A stretch of DNA of 64,000 bases, from positions 3,888,007 to 3,952,006 of the forward strand of contig CM056567.1 of the NCBI GenBank assembly GCA_029721515.1, written 5' to 3'. Positions 1 through 12,544 of the stretch are shown in pieces. The position numbers were made by a program, and so were the translations under genes. This DNA is from Synanceia verrucosa. Taxonomy: Eukaryota; Chordata; Actinopteri; Perciformes; Synanceiidae. Each line of letters opens with the position of its first letter. The first letter of the stretch is position 1. Below the pieces are notes generated by a model, which had not been told where the DNA came from, ran no database searches, and saw only the letters and a program-made list of their open reading frames with translations.

Positions 1-159
1 ATACTATTTAATATGAAAAAATACATATGTCCTGACACATAATATGGAAAATGCAGGATGTCCTCCTGCATCTGCTCATCTGTTCTGACCCACAATCCAT
101 CAACACGAGACGTATCCATAAGATAAACAAGCGAGAGAGCACAGAGTGAAGACAGTGGA

Positions 160-205
160 TTAACTCTTTAAGTGTCAAAGATGTATTTGTAGGTCAAATA
201 TACTT
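160..205 (+). repeat. Possible diverged end of a piggyBac-like MITE
   Basis: The sequence starting TTAACTCTTTAAGTGTCA and continuing to TAGGTCAAA aligns with the terminal 40-45 bp of the abundant TTAA-ended MITE found elsewhere in the window. The sequence diverges after that. It may be an old solo end or a related subfamily. Confidence 0.4.
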
Positions 206-1824
206 TGAGGTCAAGACCCTATGACTACCGACAACTTCCATCCAGAATTTATCGCTCTTTCTAGTCTACATTAATCATTCAGTACTGACTTTGATGAAAG
301 AAAACCATCAAATATCACAACATATATCTTCAAAAATACAAAAAGACAGCATGACTGTGGTGGTTTTGTTGCAGTATTTCACTACTAGACCAGCTCACAC
401 CTCTCCGACAGTGACGACAGATGTCTGCAAATATTAACAGAGGCAACCTGTTGACTTTGGATCCATATTGATTGCCACCAGCAGTCTTAACTTAACTTAA
501 GAATTAGTGTAAGACTGCAGAAGGTTTGCTTGATTTAAATGCCTGCTTGTGGTTTTCTCTCACTGTCTCCCTGCTATCCTCTCTTTCTCTCTCAGGAGTA
601 TTCAGAACAAACACCCATGCTATTTATACACAGACGCCCTATCGGCATGGCAACCACGTTTTGTTTACCCGTGTGAGACACTGGTTTGAGGCGTGTGTCC
701 TCCTTTTTTTAAAAGAATAAAAATATGAAAACAGTTATTTGGAGGCATTTAGATCTCTTTCATGAACTCGCTAGGCGAGGGCAACATTTCACTTTGACCA
801 AATGCCTTCCGGTATTTCTCAGGAAACAATGTTGTTGCTGTTTGTTGTTTTTTTTTTCCCTCATTGTTTGGGTCATAATCCGACAGAGTTTTTGTTAAAA
901 TGTAATTGAACTTTTTAGCCACAAAAGGGTCTGATAAAAAGTCACAAATATGTAATTTAATACACACAGATTCACTGCAGATTCATAAAGATGTCTGCAA
1001 CAACACTATCCTATCACACTTTCCCCTTTCTGCTCTGCATAAACATTATTCAACTCATAATAAATGCTGTTTTGAAGTCCCAAACACCCAGACTTCTCAT
1101 TACTACTACAATGCAAACTACTCCAGTCGCCCTCCACAGACTACCTGGGTCATGTGTCACCCAGGTGTGAATCTAACTTTACACCTGTGTAGCAGGGCGT
1201 TCCTGCAGAGCAGCGAATAAATCATCTCCGGGTAAATAAATGGAGTGAAGCGTCTAATCACAGAGACAAAAAAAACACACACATCCTATGCACTCCTCTC
1301 CTTTACAGTAAACCCAGAGGCTGTTACCATGGCGACACAGACGCATCCCAAGGTCACCGGGCGGAGCTCAGCGTTTAAGTTGAACCCTGAAACGAGGCAT
1401 CACCTGGGCAACGCAAAATCAGGTCAGTTGATCATGTGACTACGAGGCCCCCGGGGACAGACACCAGATAGCACTCTTCATTTCTTGTTTGTGTCAACCC
1501 AAGATAAACTCGAAAAACATACACTCATGCAGGAGAGAAACCTGTATGACACCTTTAATACGCACAAAAATAAATACACAGAGCACTGAGAGTCACGCAC
1601 ACAACAATATAAACAAACACTCGCACGAACAGCCCAAGAAAGCTGAATAACACCGTTTCAGAAAGACAACGTCCTCATTGTCTGACATGCTGCTGCTGAA
1701 GAGTCTCTGGGTGTTTTTGAAAGAAAGAAGGAGAGTTGATGAAGCCTCATGCTCCTGACCTGTGACTGTCATGCAAGAAAATGTCTCCAGAATAAAGTTG
1801 AAGAATAAGGAAAACAGAATACAA
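206..1824. other. No gene seen
   Basis: Unique-looking sequence with several short open frames but no recognised domain, exon or repeat. Confidence 0.5.
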
Positions 1825-2283
1825 CAAGTGCCAACAGAAAGTGCCTTGTTTCAGCAGTTTTTTGTCCATTTTGAGTCATTTCAAGACCCACAGAATATTT
1901 AGTACTATGTCTCTGAAAACATTGAATATCTCAAATGAAAGAAGAGACTCTCTATTTCATCATGAAAAAAATGTTTGTTTTTACCTTGTTCCATTCTTGT
2001 TTTATCAGAGGTAGAGTAGAGGACACTTTCACCAAAATCAACACTTTTTGTCCAGATTCTGTCCGTTTTGCTCTCTAATCTCGATCGTCTCCACTTCCTG
2101 TTTTGATCTCTGTGGTGTATACCGTCTCTTAATGCTCCGACTACATCTCCCAGAAGCCCCAACATTACTCACAGGCTGCAGGAGACCACGATCGGTGACC
2201 CGCTGTCGAAAAACACGTTGATGGCACTCAAGTGTTGGATTTTAAATGACGCCAAAATACGTCAATAGCACTCAAAGAGTTAA
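1825..2283 (-). mobile_element. piggyBac-like MITE copy 1 (double-ended form)
   Basis: Minus-oriented copy ending at TTAA (2280-2283) with the inverted end GCACTCAAAGAGTTAA. The far end (about 1825) is worn down. Its 5' side carries the terminal motif twice: an outer copy at 2240-2283 and an inner copy near 2215-2245, separated by a TTTAAAAT stretch. It contains the conserved core, including the ACTACATCTCCCAGAAG segment at 2140-2156. No transposase is encoded; the open frames inside are only shadows of the repeat. Confidence 0.8.
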
Positions 2284-3262
2284 GAGTTGGGCGGTGGGAA
2301 TATATGGGAATATATAATATATAATCAGCTATTTATATCAGCTATGCACTTCTTTGGTAGCTGTTCTTTTTGGATAGATGTTTTCCCTTTTATTGTGTTA
2401 AAAATAAAATGGTTTGCCTCCAGAGAATGAGGCACTTCTGTGCACCTAAAGTCATGAATAGGTACAATAATATTCTGACATATTTACTATGTGTTTACTT
2501 GCAGGGAAGTGGTCACACATCTGTGCAAATAATATGATATAATACTGGAACATTTGAACACAACTCCCAACCCTTCTTCCTTTCTGTAACTTTGTGTTCT
2601 ACAAGTATTAAGGTGCTATTTACAGTACAGTTTAAAAACTGTTTACTGTAGTGACTGCCTACACTCTTAGTGTAAATCAACAGCTTAATTAGCAAAGCAA
2701 ACATGGCCGACTCTCATCTAACAGCACTGTTAATCTCTGGTTTGTAACGTGGACCGTAAAAAAGCAGGTTGTGCCTAGAAGAGGAGATGCTACCGTGTGA
2801 TCTGTTCATCAGTCACTCGCTGGACGACTCAGAGCAACAAGTATGTGCAGAAATAAGGATCAAAAACTCTTTTTACAGCAGAAATACTGACACAGCACCG
2901 ACTGTGGAAATACACAAAGCACATTAAGTCCATGCTTACTGAGAAAGAGTCATTCAGGAAGTCATTTGCGAGCTTTATAAAAATTGCAGCCATCAATAAA
3001 ATCATTACGGGTGCCTCGGTGGTGAACAGGTTCAGATCTGACCTGGGTTTCTGTGTCGACCATGTGATGGTCTGATGAGTGAGTGAATAAAACCATTAGT
3101 CCTCTTTCATTTGTACCACTGTGCAGACATCATCAATTAAACAGCCTCGTCCGTCTGTTTCATGGAAACGAGGCGTCAGAATATCTGTGCAAACACACAA
3201 ACAAAGTTTTTCCTCCTACTCAGCAGCCTGGGATTCAGTTCCTTGTCTGTGTCACAACAGAC

Positions 3263-3288
3263 TGTGTGTGTGTGTGTGTGTGTGTGTG
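3263..3288. repeat. (TG)n microsatellite
   Basis: About 13 TG units. The overlapping open frames encoding CVCVCV are artefacts of this repeat. Confidence 0.95.
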
Positions 3289-3435
3289 CATCTCCATGTG
3301 CACCTATGAAGCCATGCCCCGCCCCTCTCTGTCTGCTTTTCTATTGGTCGCCTGCCTGCTGTCCCTCCGTTGCACACAGGATTGGACACACATGCGCACA
3401 AACATTACACATGCACACTAATCAGAGCCATAGGT

Positions 3436-3436
<1 letters not shown>

Positions 3437-3469
<33 letters not shown>
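3437..3469. repeat. (GT)n microsatellite
   Basis: About 16 GT units, 150 bp downstream of another TG run. Confidence 0.95.
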
Positions 3470-3473
<4 letters not shown>

Positions 3474-4981
3474 CAGAGTGGTATCTCTTGCAGGATTACA
3501 CCCTGACCTAGCTTGTCCGGCTAATGCTTCTGTTACGTTGAAAACGTCCACGGCTACTTGACTCTCTGGCTGTTTAGAGCTCGTCACATTGTGTTTTTCA
3601 TTATTGTCTTTAATCAAACATCTCCGTCACTCGGGCTTCTGTTTTCACACTTTATTTGCTTCTATTTTCTGAGATTAAATTAATTAGACTCTTCCTCAGG
3701 AGGCTCGGAGGGCATTCCTCGATTCCTCTGGGCCTTGTTTGGCTCTGTAAGTGTGTCCTCGCGTATGATGCTTTTGTTCTTTATTTGTGTCTTTGTATGA
3801 AGATGGAACAAAAAATAATGAAGCCATGAATAAAAGGAATGGACCAAACACACCAGAAGGTAGCTGTCCTCAGTGGGGAATTGAACTGAGACAGACTTTT
3901 ACTTGGCTATTCCACAAAAGATACACTAAAAAACAAACAGGCTGTTTTTCTAAACTGCGTCATAAGTTTTGGCTTCGGAGGACTGAGGAAAATGCAGCGT
4001 TGCAGAGTTCTTGGATTGCGCCGCAGGCTGTGGGTTCACTGGCTGCACACAACAAGACCAGCAACACACTGGCCGACAGTCGACTGACGAGCTGAGACGT
4101 ACAAACGCCACGTAACGGCGACTGAACACCTCTTTCTGATGACTGCACAGTTTGTGTAACGCTGAGTCATGCCTGTTTAGGACTCTCCATGAAGCACCAA
4201 GTAAGATTTAACAGGAACAATTAACCCAAATGAGCCACAAATACACATTAGTGTCATAACAATGTTGTTAGAAAAGCATCCACTCAGCTACCTTACCTTA
4301 ACATTACAAAGTATAACTGAATATCATGCAATGAGCAACTGTTTTGGCTTCACTGTTTGTCACCTGACCTGCCGCAGAAGCTCACTAACTAGAAATGGAG
4401 AGAAGAGCAGCACATACGATGAGAAGGATGACTTATCTCTGGGTTATGTAACTCCCACAGTTACCCTCAGCACTATCAGCGCAGGTCAAAGTTCAGCTCT
4501 CTCTAAAGCTGCTCAAATGGGCGTCTTTGTACCTGATGATCACGCTTTTCCCTGCTGATAACCACAGTCTGCTCACACATGAGAGAGCAGATACTTCTGT
4601 ACGAGTCAATGCCAAAGCAGTCAGGGCTAACCTTAATGCTACATTATGTACAACAAAATCCATATTATGTGCAGAAAAAATAGTAATGTGGCTAAAAAAC
4701 ACAACTGACACATAAACGCTCAAATATAATCATGAAAAATGTTGTTTTTGAAAGAATGAGTGCACATGCTCTGCATGAGTGTGTTGAAGTTGCGTTTTTA
4801 CTAGAGCACAGCGAGGGAAGAAGTGCTCAGATCTTTAACTTAAGCGAATGCAAACCACCTTAAAGTAGATAGCATAGATCGTAGCGTGGCTAACAGACAA
4901 TGGGATAGAAAATGAAAAAGATAGAAATGCTCCTGATCTATTTATCATAGCGCTGAGAAATGGTGCAGAGGTTTACCTCTT

Positions 4982-5495
4982 CAGGGTCCATTTTAAAAGT
5001 CAAATTTAATACTTTTTAAGACCCTTTTAAGACCTCATCAAATACAATTTAAGACTCAAAAATGTCATAACCATTTCTCTGGTAGAAAATAGTTAATTTA
5101 TTGTAGGGTCTGACCAATATGGAGTTTTTGAGGCTGATGGCGATATTGATATTTAGCAGAAAAAATATAATTTGATAACCAATTAATCTTTTAATATTTT
5201 TTTATAAATTTTTTTCAACCCTTTAACACTTGCAACAACAATATAAAGGCATAACACTTAATTTTTTTTCTACAACTTTAATTTAACAACTTTCAAGAAC
5301 ACAAAGTGAACTTTGTGAACAAAATAATGTGCATAATTGCAGTAAACGTCTGAATTCTGTGGTTTCCTACTGGCATTAAAGGCACCATCTGACAATTCAA
5401 TACCTGCAGCAAATTTACGGTAAATTTACGACCTTAATTACCCGGATTTTAATTTAAGACATTTTCAGACTTTTTAAGGGACATCAGGAACCCTG
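4982..5495. mobile_element. Possible hAT-like element (CAGGGT..AACCCTG ends)
   Basis: The left end CAGGGTCCATTTTAAAAGTC and the right end ACATCAGGAACCCTG are roughly inverted. The inner sides share TTTTTAAGACCC/GACTTTTTAAGGG, and this layout is familiar from a common fish repeat. The middle (about 5104-5330) starts GGGTCTGACCAATATGGAG and looks like a second, nested repeat. Target duplications do not match, so the limits are approximate. Confidence 0.45.
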
Positions 5496-6689
5496 CTCTG
5501 CAGGTGAGCACTTTAATTATGCATCTCATGATGTCATTAAACTGTTCAATGATGTGACGCCGTCACGCTACTCCATTTGGGAATTTACAGTCAACTTGAT
5601 GACAAACTATGAAGGTTGTGTTTGCAAAATTCTGCAAAAAGCTTTGAATTTTAGATTCCAGTATTGAGATAGTCGTCGGCGTTCGCTAGTGTTGGTGTTT
5701 TCAGCTGCTACACCCTCGAAACAGAGGATTTAAATGTAGACTAACAGTGTTTAAATCAAATCCCTCTTATCTCATTTTCTTCTCCTCTCATCCCATATCC
5801 TTCCCTCCTCTCTCGTCTTGTATTTATCCACCCTCCTGGTTTCCTCCCTCCTCCCTAACGCTACAGTTTAGCACAATAACAATAGCATGACAGAGATATA
5901 ACAAAACACAGAGCAACACTCCATAGAAGCAAAGTGAAAGAGATAAGAATAAGTAAGTAAAGCGCAAGCGGCCATGAAAGGGATTCTCCATTCCTCTTAA
6001 GTGTGTGCATGTACTGTATGTACGGTATTTACCTCTGAACACACACGTGATAGTAAGTGAATGAGTGCACCAGACGCTGAACATCAGAGCACAAACTGCC
6101 ACCTGAGGGAATTACTCAGCATTCCTGAGTCGAGCTGCGTTAGCGACGAGCGCCCGGAGACGCAGGAGTCGCAGCGAGCCCGGCTTTGATCGGCCTGCTG
6201 AGATCCCAACGCCGTCGCTGGGAAAACACACTCTCATCTTCAAAGTGGATAAACTGCGTTACATTTTCACAAACATTCAGAGGCCATGCTGCCCACGCGT
6301 GCATAGTAATTAGTGCTTCTGATCATTCTGAGTCTTTTCCCTCACAATGAGGACAACATGAATGTGGAAAGCTCTCCGTGTCATCTTTGCACAAAGTAAG
6401 TCGTCTCTTTCATTTAAACACACATCATGTGCACCAAACAGGCCGACTCTCCAACACAAATCTGACAGCGAAGGCCAGATTACGGATGTTCTGCCACCAC
6501 ATTACGGCGTAAAGCCGAGCTGCTGCTGTAAGAGCAGGTGTCAGGAGACCTCCTTTAACCACCTGACACAAACTTTTCCTCCACAGTTTAGTTCCTGTCA
6601 GATTTCTCTGAAAGACGAGCTCTTTTTCCTGTCCGTCATACTTTTAACCTCTGACAGAGAGAGACGTTTCTTTTTAATAGCTTATATAA
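5496..6689. other. No gene seen
   Basis: Contains a pyrimidine-rich tract at 5760-5860 and the CpG patch listed separately. Confidence 0.5.
6110..6225. other. Small CpG-rich patch
   Basis: A short CG-rich island (GCGACGAGCGCCCGG and similar) in AT-rich surroundings. No convincing open frame with splice signals was found. It may be a regulatory element or a non-coding exon. Confidence 0.3.
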
Positions 6690-6960
6690 GTTGACAAACC
6701 TGCAACAATTATTTGCCATCTATTGAATTAATCACCAATAATTTTATAATCAAATGACGTAATGAATGTAATAAATGTGAATATTTTCTGGTTTCTATGA
6801 CAGTAAATTGAATATGTTTGAGCTGTGATGAAATAAGACATGATTTGAGTCTTGAGCTTTTGGAAACACTGATCCATATTTTCTGACATTTTAAAGAGCA
6901 AACATCTTACTGAATAATCAAAAATAGTCGTGGTTTATTCATTAAGGACAGAAAAACCTG
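6690..6960. repeat. Degenerate copy of the CAGGGCTGCAAC repeat
   Basis: CCTGCAACAATTATTTGCCA and GAATTAATC at one side, and the interior GACAGTAAATTGAATATGTT..GAGCTTTTGGAAACACTGAT, are hallmarks of the fish repeat family also seen at 9573-10310. The far end is not recognisable. Confidence 0.45.
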
Positions 6961-7753
6961 CATGGTGGCAAAAGAAAAAACAACACATGCGTATATTTTT
7001 GGATCAGAGAGGAGACGGGCTAATATCAAAATTGCTTCAAGCAATTGAGCGCAAAACTAAAAGAAATGCTTCTTTGTTTGAAGCTAAATCTAATTTATTA
7101 CACAGAACATAAAGCAGAGCGATAAGATTAGATGAAGCTGCTTCAAGTTCAGCAGTAAACCAGACCAGACTCCAACCCACATGTCAAATTATCATGCCGT
7201 GCATCACAGGACACTGGTACAAAACAACACTAAACACACTTCATTTGCATATTAGCTTAGCGGAGAGTGATTAAGAGAGGTTAAAGATGCTGGTCGAAAG
7301 AGGAAAATGCATCTCTTGTTGTTCTGTTTGGCCTTCGCATTTACTTTGCATTCTGAGTTTAAGTTGGTTTTGAAGAGTGGAAGAAGAGTACTAGAATTAA
7401 TAATAAGAACAAAATAAGTTATACCTGCTGTGTGTCTGTAATGCACCAAATAACAGTTATTATGGGGTTCACAATCACAGCACGACCTTAAGAAGTCACC
7501 AGCATACGTCATCAGGTTCCACAGCTGAGGCAGATCCTGCTGGCAGCACAGGTGCTCACATGCACTCAACACACACACACACACACTCTGCAGGTACGTC
7601 CTCCCAACCCCACCAATACACATTAGCACACACACACCATGTGCAGGTGCTCACACTGCCCCACCGGCTGTCCCTCGAGATCCTGCTGATAGATAGACCA
7701 AGACGGAGAGGACGAAAAAACAGAGGGAGGACCGAGCAGACAGGTGAGTGTGT

Positions 7754-7787
<34 letters not shown>

Positions 7788-8109
7788 AGGTCGTGGCTCA
7801 CTTCCAATGTGCTGCACTGCCCTTAACCCAAATAAAGTCTGGTTATCTTTGCTTAACCTTCACTGCTAGTGCTGTGTGTGTTTGCATGCTATACCACTGG
7901 TGCCTTTTGACGATGTGTGAACACAGTGCGTTCATCTAAATCTGCAAAACCGTCCAAGAACGAGGCGTTAATCTGGATACAAAACTCAGAGGACATGGGG
8001 AGTAATGTGGCATTTCAGCCGTGTGACGCCTTATGAAAAGGCTGCTCTCTCTCACTCCTACAAAAGACTGACAATCGGTTATGTAACCAAGGTCACGGGG
8101 TCAGAGCAG
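6961..8109. other. No gene seen; CA/GT microsatellites
   Basis: The open frames at 7250-7940 are mainly artefacts of CA/GT repeats. Confidence 0.5.
7756..7786. repeat. (GT)n microsatellite
   Basis: About 15 GT units. A shorter AC run lies at 7568-7585. Confidence 0.95.
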
Positions 8110-8239
8110 CTAACGCAGGGTAGCCACACCCGGCCTGTTAGCATTCCATAGCGAGCGGCGCTGTCGATACTCGTCAGGCTTGGAGACGTACAGCCCTGCT
8201 GGTCCTGATCCAGAGGCCTCTCCAAATACCTCAGGCAGA
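8110..8239 (-). CDS. Candidate terminal coding exon of an unknown gene
   Basis: On the minus strand an acceptor-like site (TTTTACGACAG) is followed by about 42 open codons ending in TAG at 8110. The predicted peptide includes LPEVFGEASGSGPAGLYV and then SKPDEYRQRRSLWNANRPG. The stretch is GC-richer than its surroundings and has protein-like composition. The family is not recognised. It could be the last exon of the gene whose promoter is at 27 kb, a fragment of an unannotated repeat, or chance. A repeat-like sequence begins directly upstream (from about 8260), which weakens the exon reading. Confidence 0.25.
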
Positions 8240-8454
8240 CTGTCGTAAAAGGTAGTCAAAGGTCCCATATAGTGATTTTTTATTATAAAGAACTCTATAC
8301 ATACTGCAAAAGGTGTCACTTTCTTGTGATTTCTCTACAATTTCCAAGCCAGTTCTGTTTTCAGCCTTCTAAATGTGTCCCAGTTTATTTCCTGTTGCAG
8401 TGGGTGTGAATGACATCAGCTGACAGGAAGTAAACATGCTCCCACGTTGTTGCT

Positions 8455-8668
8455 TGGCAACACGATTATTCAACAAATTTACTTGTCAATCAACAGATAA
8501 ATAATCAGCAACTATTGAGTGATTAATCGTTTCGGTAATTTTTCAAGCAAATATCCTCTCAAATATGGCGATAATTATGTCATAATTAAGTGAATTTCTT
8601 TGGGTTTCTTTGGAGAGTACTGGGACATTTTTCATTATTTTCTCACACTTTATAGTCCAAATAATAGA
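8455..8668. repeat. Fragment of the CAGGGCTGCAAC repeat family
   Basis: Sequence homologous, in opposite orientation, to 10077-10310. Shared stretches include the CTCACACTTTATAGTCCAA region and the TTGACAA..AAATTA..CGA end. It ends exactly where MITE copy 2 begins, and its partner ends where MITE copy 3 ends. It is a fish DNA-transposon-like repeat with AT-rich ATTAATCG-type ends. Confidence 0.6.
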
Positions 8669-8938
8669 TTAATGTCATAATAGAGTGTCAGCTGTTTTAC
8701 AAAACAGAAAGTGCCTTTTTCCAGTGTTTTTGCCCATTTTGAGTCATATTTCTAGACCCACAGAATATTTTGTACTATGTCTCTGAAAACACTGAATAGC
8801 TCAAATGAAAGAAGAGACTCTCTATTTCATCATGAAAAAAATGTTTGTTTTTACCTTGTTCCATTCTTGTTTTATCAGATGGTAGAGTAGAGGACACTTT
8901 CACCAAAATTACCACTTTTTCTCCAGATTCTGTTTGTT
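8669..8938 (-). mobile_element. piggyBac-like MITE copy 2, truncated
   Basis: Minus-oriented copy starting at TTAA (8669) with an AGAGTGTCAGCTG end. It is cut off near 8938, inside the TCTGTTTGTT segment, so the ZNF143-like region and the other terminal repeat are lost. The AGAATGGAACAAGG and AGTACAAAATATTCTG cores are intact. Confidence 0.75.
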
Positions 8939-9572
8939 CAGTGTCCAAAAAGGGACAGATGCTTGGAAGAAATAGTAAGAGCCCATCTGAGCCAAACCTC
9001 ACATCATTTTAAAACATTTTCTAAGAAGGCACTACCTCCTGTCCTTAACTCCTCTTTCCGTGCTCTGCTGCTCTGATGAGGGAACTCATGGTTCAAATAC
9101 TTCCAGAGTGTTTGGGACTAAATACTGCTCCATTTTTAAAGATGATAGCTACCTTGAGGCAACAGTGGTAACCACTGAGACCAATCTATATATCACAAAA
9201 TACAACATCCTGCTCCACACAAAGGGAGAAGGCGTGCTGACGCTTGCTACCAGGCTATATATATTTTATATTGTGTTATTTTAGAGTAGAAGAGCGCTGT
9301 TTCTTGTGGCAGCTTGTTGAGATGGGTGTTAGTCACAGGGATGGGCTCCATGGGGCTGCGAACTGCACAAGGTCATACTGAGATTACATTTCTGAGGGAT
9401 CACACAACAAATAAATGTGTGTTCTCATGCACAGTGTCACATATGAGATGTGGTCAGTGCTGATGGCCAATAAAAAAACATTCATAATGGTGAGCAGGTT
9501 GTTTGGAGTGATGTTGAATTTTAGCTCCCATCACAAAACGTAACACAACCCTCACAAATATCATACACTGCA

Positions 9573-10310
9573 GGGCTGCAACTAACGATCATTTTCGTTA
9601 TAGATTAATTTGCCGGTTATTTTCCTTTAAAATCAAAAGCTCGAGTGCCATAGATGTATATATGCGTCAAAGTGGTTTTTCAGCTGCAGGCACAAGAGGG
9701 CGCTCTCACACAGCCTGTGAGTAATTTTGGGGCTTCTGGGAGATGTAGTCAGAGCATAAAGAGACAGTATACACCACAGAGATCAAAACAGGAAGTGGAG
9801 ACGATCGAGATTAGAGAGCAAAACAAACAGAATCTGGACAAAAAGTGGTGATTTTGGTGAAAGTGTCCTCTACTCTACCTCTGATAAAACAAGAATGGAA
9901 CAAGGTAAAAACAAACATTGTTTTCATGATGAAATAGAGAGTCTCTTCTTTCATTTGAGCTACTCTGTGTTTTCAGAGTCATAGTACAAAATATTCTGTG
10001 GATCTAGAAATATGACTCAAAATGCTGGGACAAGGCACTTTCTGTTTTATAAAAGGGCTGACACTCAAAGAGTTAAATCTATTCATTGGACTGTAAAGTG
10101 TGAGAAAATAATGAAACATGTCCCAGCACTCTCCAAAACCTAAAGAAATTCACTTTATTATGACACAAAATAGAGAAAGCAGTAAAAACCCCATATTTGA
10201 GAGGATGATGACCTCATATTTTTACTTGAAAAATTACTGTAACAATCACTTATTAAAATAGTTGGCGAGTTGATTGACAAATAAATTAGTCGAATAATCG
10301 TTGCAGCTGT
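9573..10310 (+). mobile_element. CAGGGCTGCAACTAACG repeat, interrupted by a MITE
   Basis: The left end CAGGGCTGCAACTAACGAT (9573) and the right end, which reads in reverse GCTGCAACGATTATTCGAC (to about 10305), look like the two ends of one DNA-transposon-like element. Its middle is replaced by MITE copy 3 (9627-10076). This is a very common fish repeat type with ATTAATCG-rich ends. No target duplication could be assigned. Confidence 0.6.
9627..10076 (+). mobile_element. piggyBac-like MITE copy 3
   Basis: Plus-oriented copy. The right end is clean (GACACTCAAAGAGTTAA, to 10076). The left end begins TTTAAAATCAAAAGC and then CGAGTGCCA, which resembles the inner end of the double-ended copies 1 and 5, not the standard end. 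The conserved core is complete, with CTTCTGGGAGATGTAGT near 9733-9749. Confidence 0.8.
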
Positions 10311-12536
10311 CACATTCTATTCTGTCAGTTTTTGCATCAGAAGCTCATAAAATAAATAAAGAGTCAGTGCCGACGAGGGAAAAGTTGAAAGGAGGACACA
10401 GTCTGTAGTGACGTAATGCAAAGACAGGGTATGGTCTCGGTTCAGGGAGCTTTAAGTGCACCCTCTACTGAAACACACTGTACCAAAAGCCTCTCTCACA
10501 CTCACAGATTAATACCAATACAGCACACACACACATGTATAGACGCTGAGGAGTGCCCCGAGTGTCTATACATGATTAAAAGCCTGAAAGTGGGGCAGCT
10601 TCTTCTAGCTCTGTGAAATTACTGCAGCTGCTTTCAGACCACCTCCAACTGCACACGCTCACATTCACACGTCCACGAGCCACGTAGCATTGGTTCAATA
10701 ATTGAGTGGAAATGACCAAAGCATTGAGATACGAGCCCTTCCCTCCCGGTCACCCCCGAGCTCATGCTTTCCTGCTGTTTTGCACTTAACAGGATGGTCG
10801 TTATTATTATTTTATAACAGCGTTCAGTAACACTGAGTGGGGGGACGGGGGTTCAAACAGCTACTCTCATGTCGGACAAAATAAGCTCACTTTTTCAGCA
10901 GCTTGTTTCCGGGGGTTAGCTGTGAACAGAATCTGCTTTCACCGTATAGTACTGTATATTTCATAAAGTAGCTTATAGAAAGCTTTGCAGCGGAGCGCCA
11001 CTTAAAGAATCAATTTTAAGGATTAAAAAAAAATATCCTGGGGTAATTGAAAGGCCTCGTTAAAGTCAAATGAGCAGTCACGGTGCTCGTCTCGCTGTCT
11101 TTGCTGTTATTTGGAAATAACAAAGTTATTATTTAGCTCCTGCGTCACTGCGATGTTCTGTAACTTTATTCCTTTCCACTGCTGAGGGATCATCTGGAAA
11201 TTTTAGTTTGAACTTTACACAGAAAACCAGCGAACCAAAAATAGCCTTCAGATGTACTCTGAACCACAAACAGTATCTGGTCAGATAAATCTTTTTTAGG
11301 TATCTAACAGTCAACACTTACGCAACCTCTGCTTTGATTTTTGTTCATTTTGATTTTTCTTATCGCTTGGATATTACTTATGCAGAACACGAGTGGCTTT
11401 AAACTGGTCAATCTCATGTTTCAGTAGTTAAAGAGACACATTTTGGAACAAAACTCCAGCTTTTTCCTCTGTTCCCAAAACAAAAGTTAACTTAAAAGAT
11501 GCTCGGACACATTTCAGCCACGTCCAGCTCACACTGAGTCAGGCAGGATATCTGCCATGACTCACAGCAGCTTGGTCTGGGACACATGGTAGATATTAAT
11601 AAAGTTATATTCAGCTACATGAATTTACAAGAGGAGGTGCGAAAACCAGACAACCTGAACTAAACTGCATCTTTACATCTGGTGGGGCTTCCAAACACAA
11701 AACAGTATAAATAAATACAGTACAAAAGCTTACTACTTTTACGAGGCATTATGAAACTGTGCCTCAGTTTTAAAAGATTATAAGTAAACAACAACAACTT
11801 AAAGCCTTTAAATCTCCTCTCCAAAGCTGGACCAGAGGGGAGAAAGCAGTAATCATGTGTTGCTCTTGGCAAGCACACTTAGGATGGAGAAAGAAAAAAA
11901 AAAATCCTCTGCAAAAAGTTCAAATAGAAACCTGTAAATCCAGCAGCTTCTTAGCAGTGTTGTGCAAGGTTTCAGAGAACTGGATGATGTTTGTAGGAAA
12001 GAGGAAAAATATGGATCTTTAAAGACGTGGCATCCAGGTTTTGATTGATCATTCAGCTGAAAAAAGGGTGCTTTTGTTTCAACATCGCAACCAGATACAC
12101 AGAAAAAAAAAGTAGGTGCAACATCACAAATGATTCCAAGAGAAGCTTTTATTAAACACAGATAGCCTTTGGGTCACACTGATAAAGCCCAGACTTGTTT
12201 CTGGTCAGCAGATAGGAAGTGGAACACGCTCACACTAAAAACACACATTTTAATATCCTTGTAAAACAGGCATACGATGCAAAAACATGCATTTAGATCA
12301 GACTGCATCCCTGAAAAGGGGAAACACAGAACAGAAGCTTTTTCTGACATCTGTAGTTCCCTCACTGTCAATACATGACCGTTACCCAGGCAACCAAACA
12401 CAAACACAGGCAGTCAGCGCTTATAATCAAGCTGCAATACGGTGTCTCATATGCTGCAACCCGATTGAGCAACAACACGGCAAAACTGTTCGGTGCTGTT
12501 TGGCACAGTGACGACATCTGCTATTAGCTGGAAGGA
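10311..12536. other. No gene seen
   Basis: Unique sequence with poly-A stretches (for example 11026-11033 and 11889-11905). No recognisable exon. Confidence 0.5.
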
Positions 12537-12544
12537 TCCTGCAC

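Larger units (their letters stand above)
2284..4981. other. No gene seen; two TG microsatellites
   Basis: The short open frames around 3080-3620 are produced by the microsatellites. The frames at 3787-4150 overlap on both strands and resemble no known protein. Confidence 0.5.

Noticed and set aside
1905..2165. Open frames inside the MITE copies (also at 8775, 9654, 14164, 20727 and 23485)
   Set aside because: They appear on different strands in different copies, run past the repeat edges and encode nothing resembling a transposase.
3083..3620. Open frames with CVCVCV or HTHTHT runs (also at 7556, 38772 and 47445)
   Set aside because: Produced by CA/GT microsatellites; no other protein-like features.
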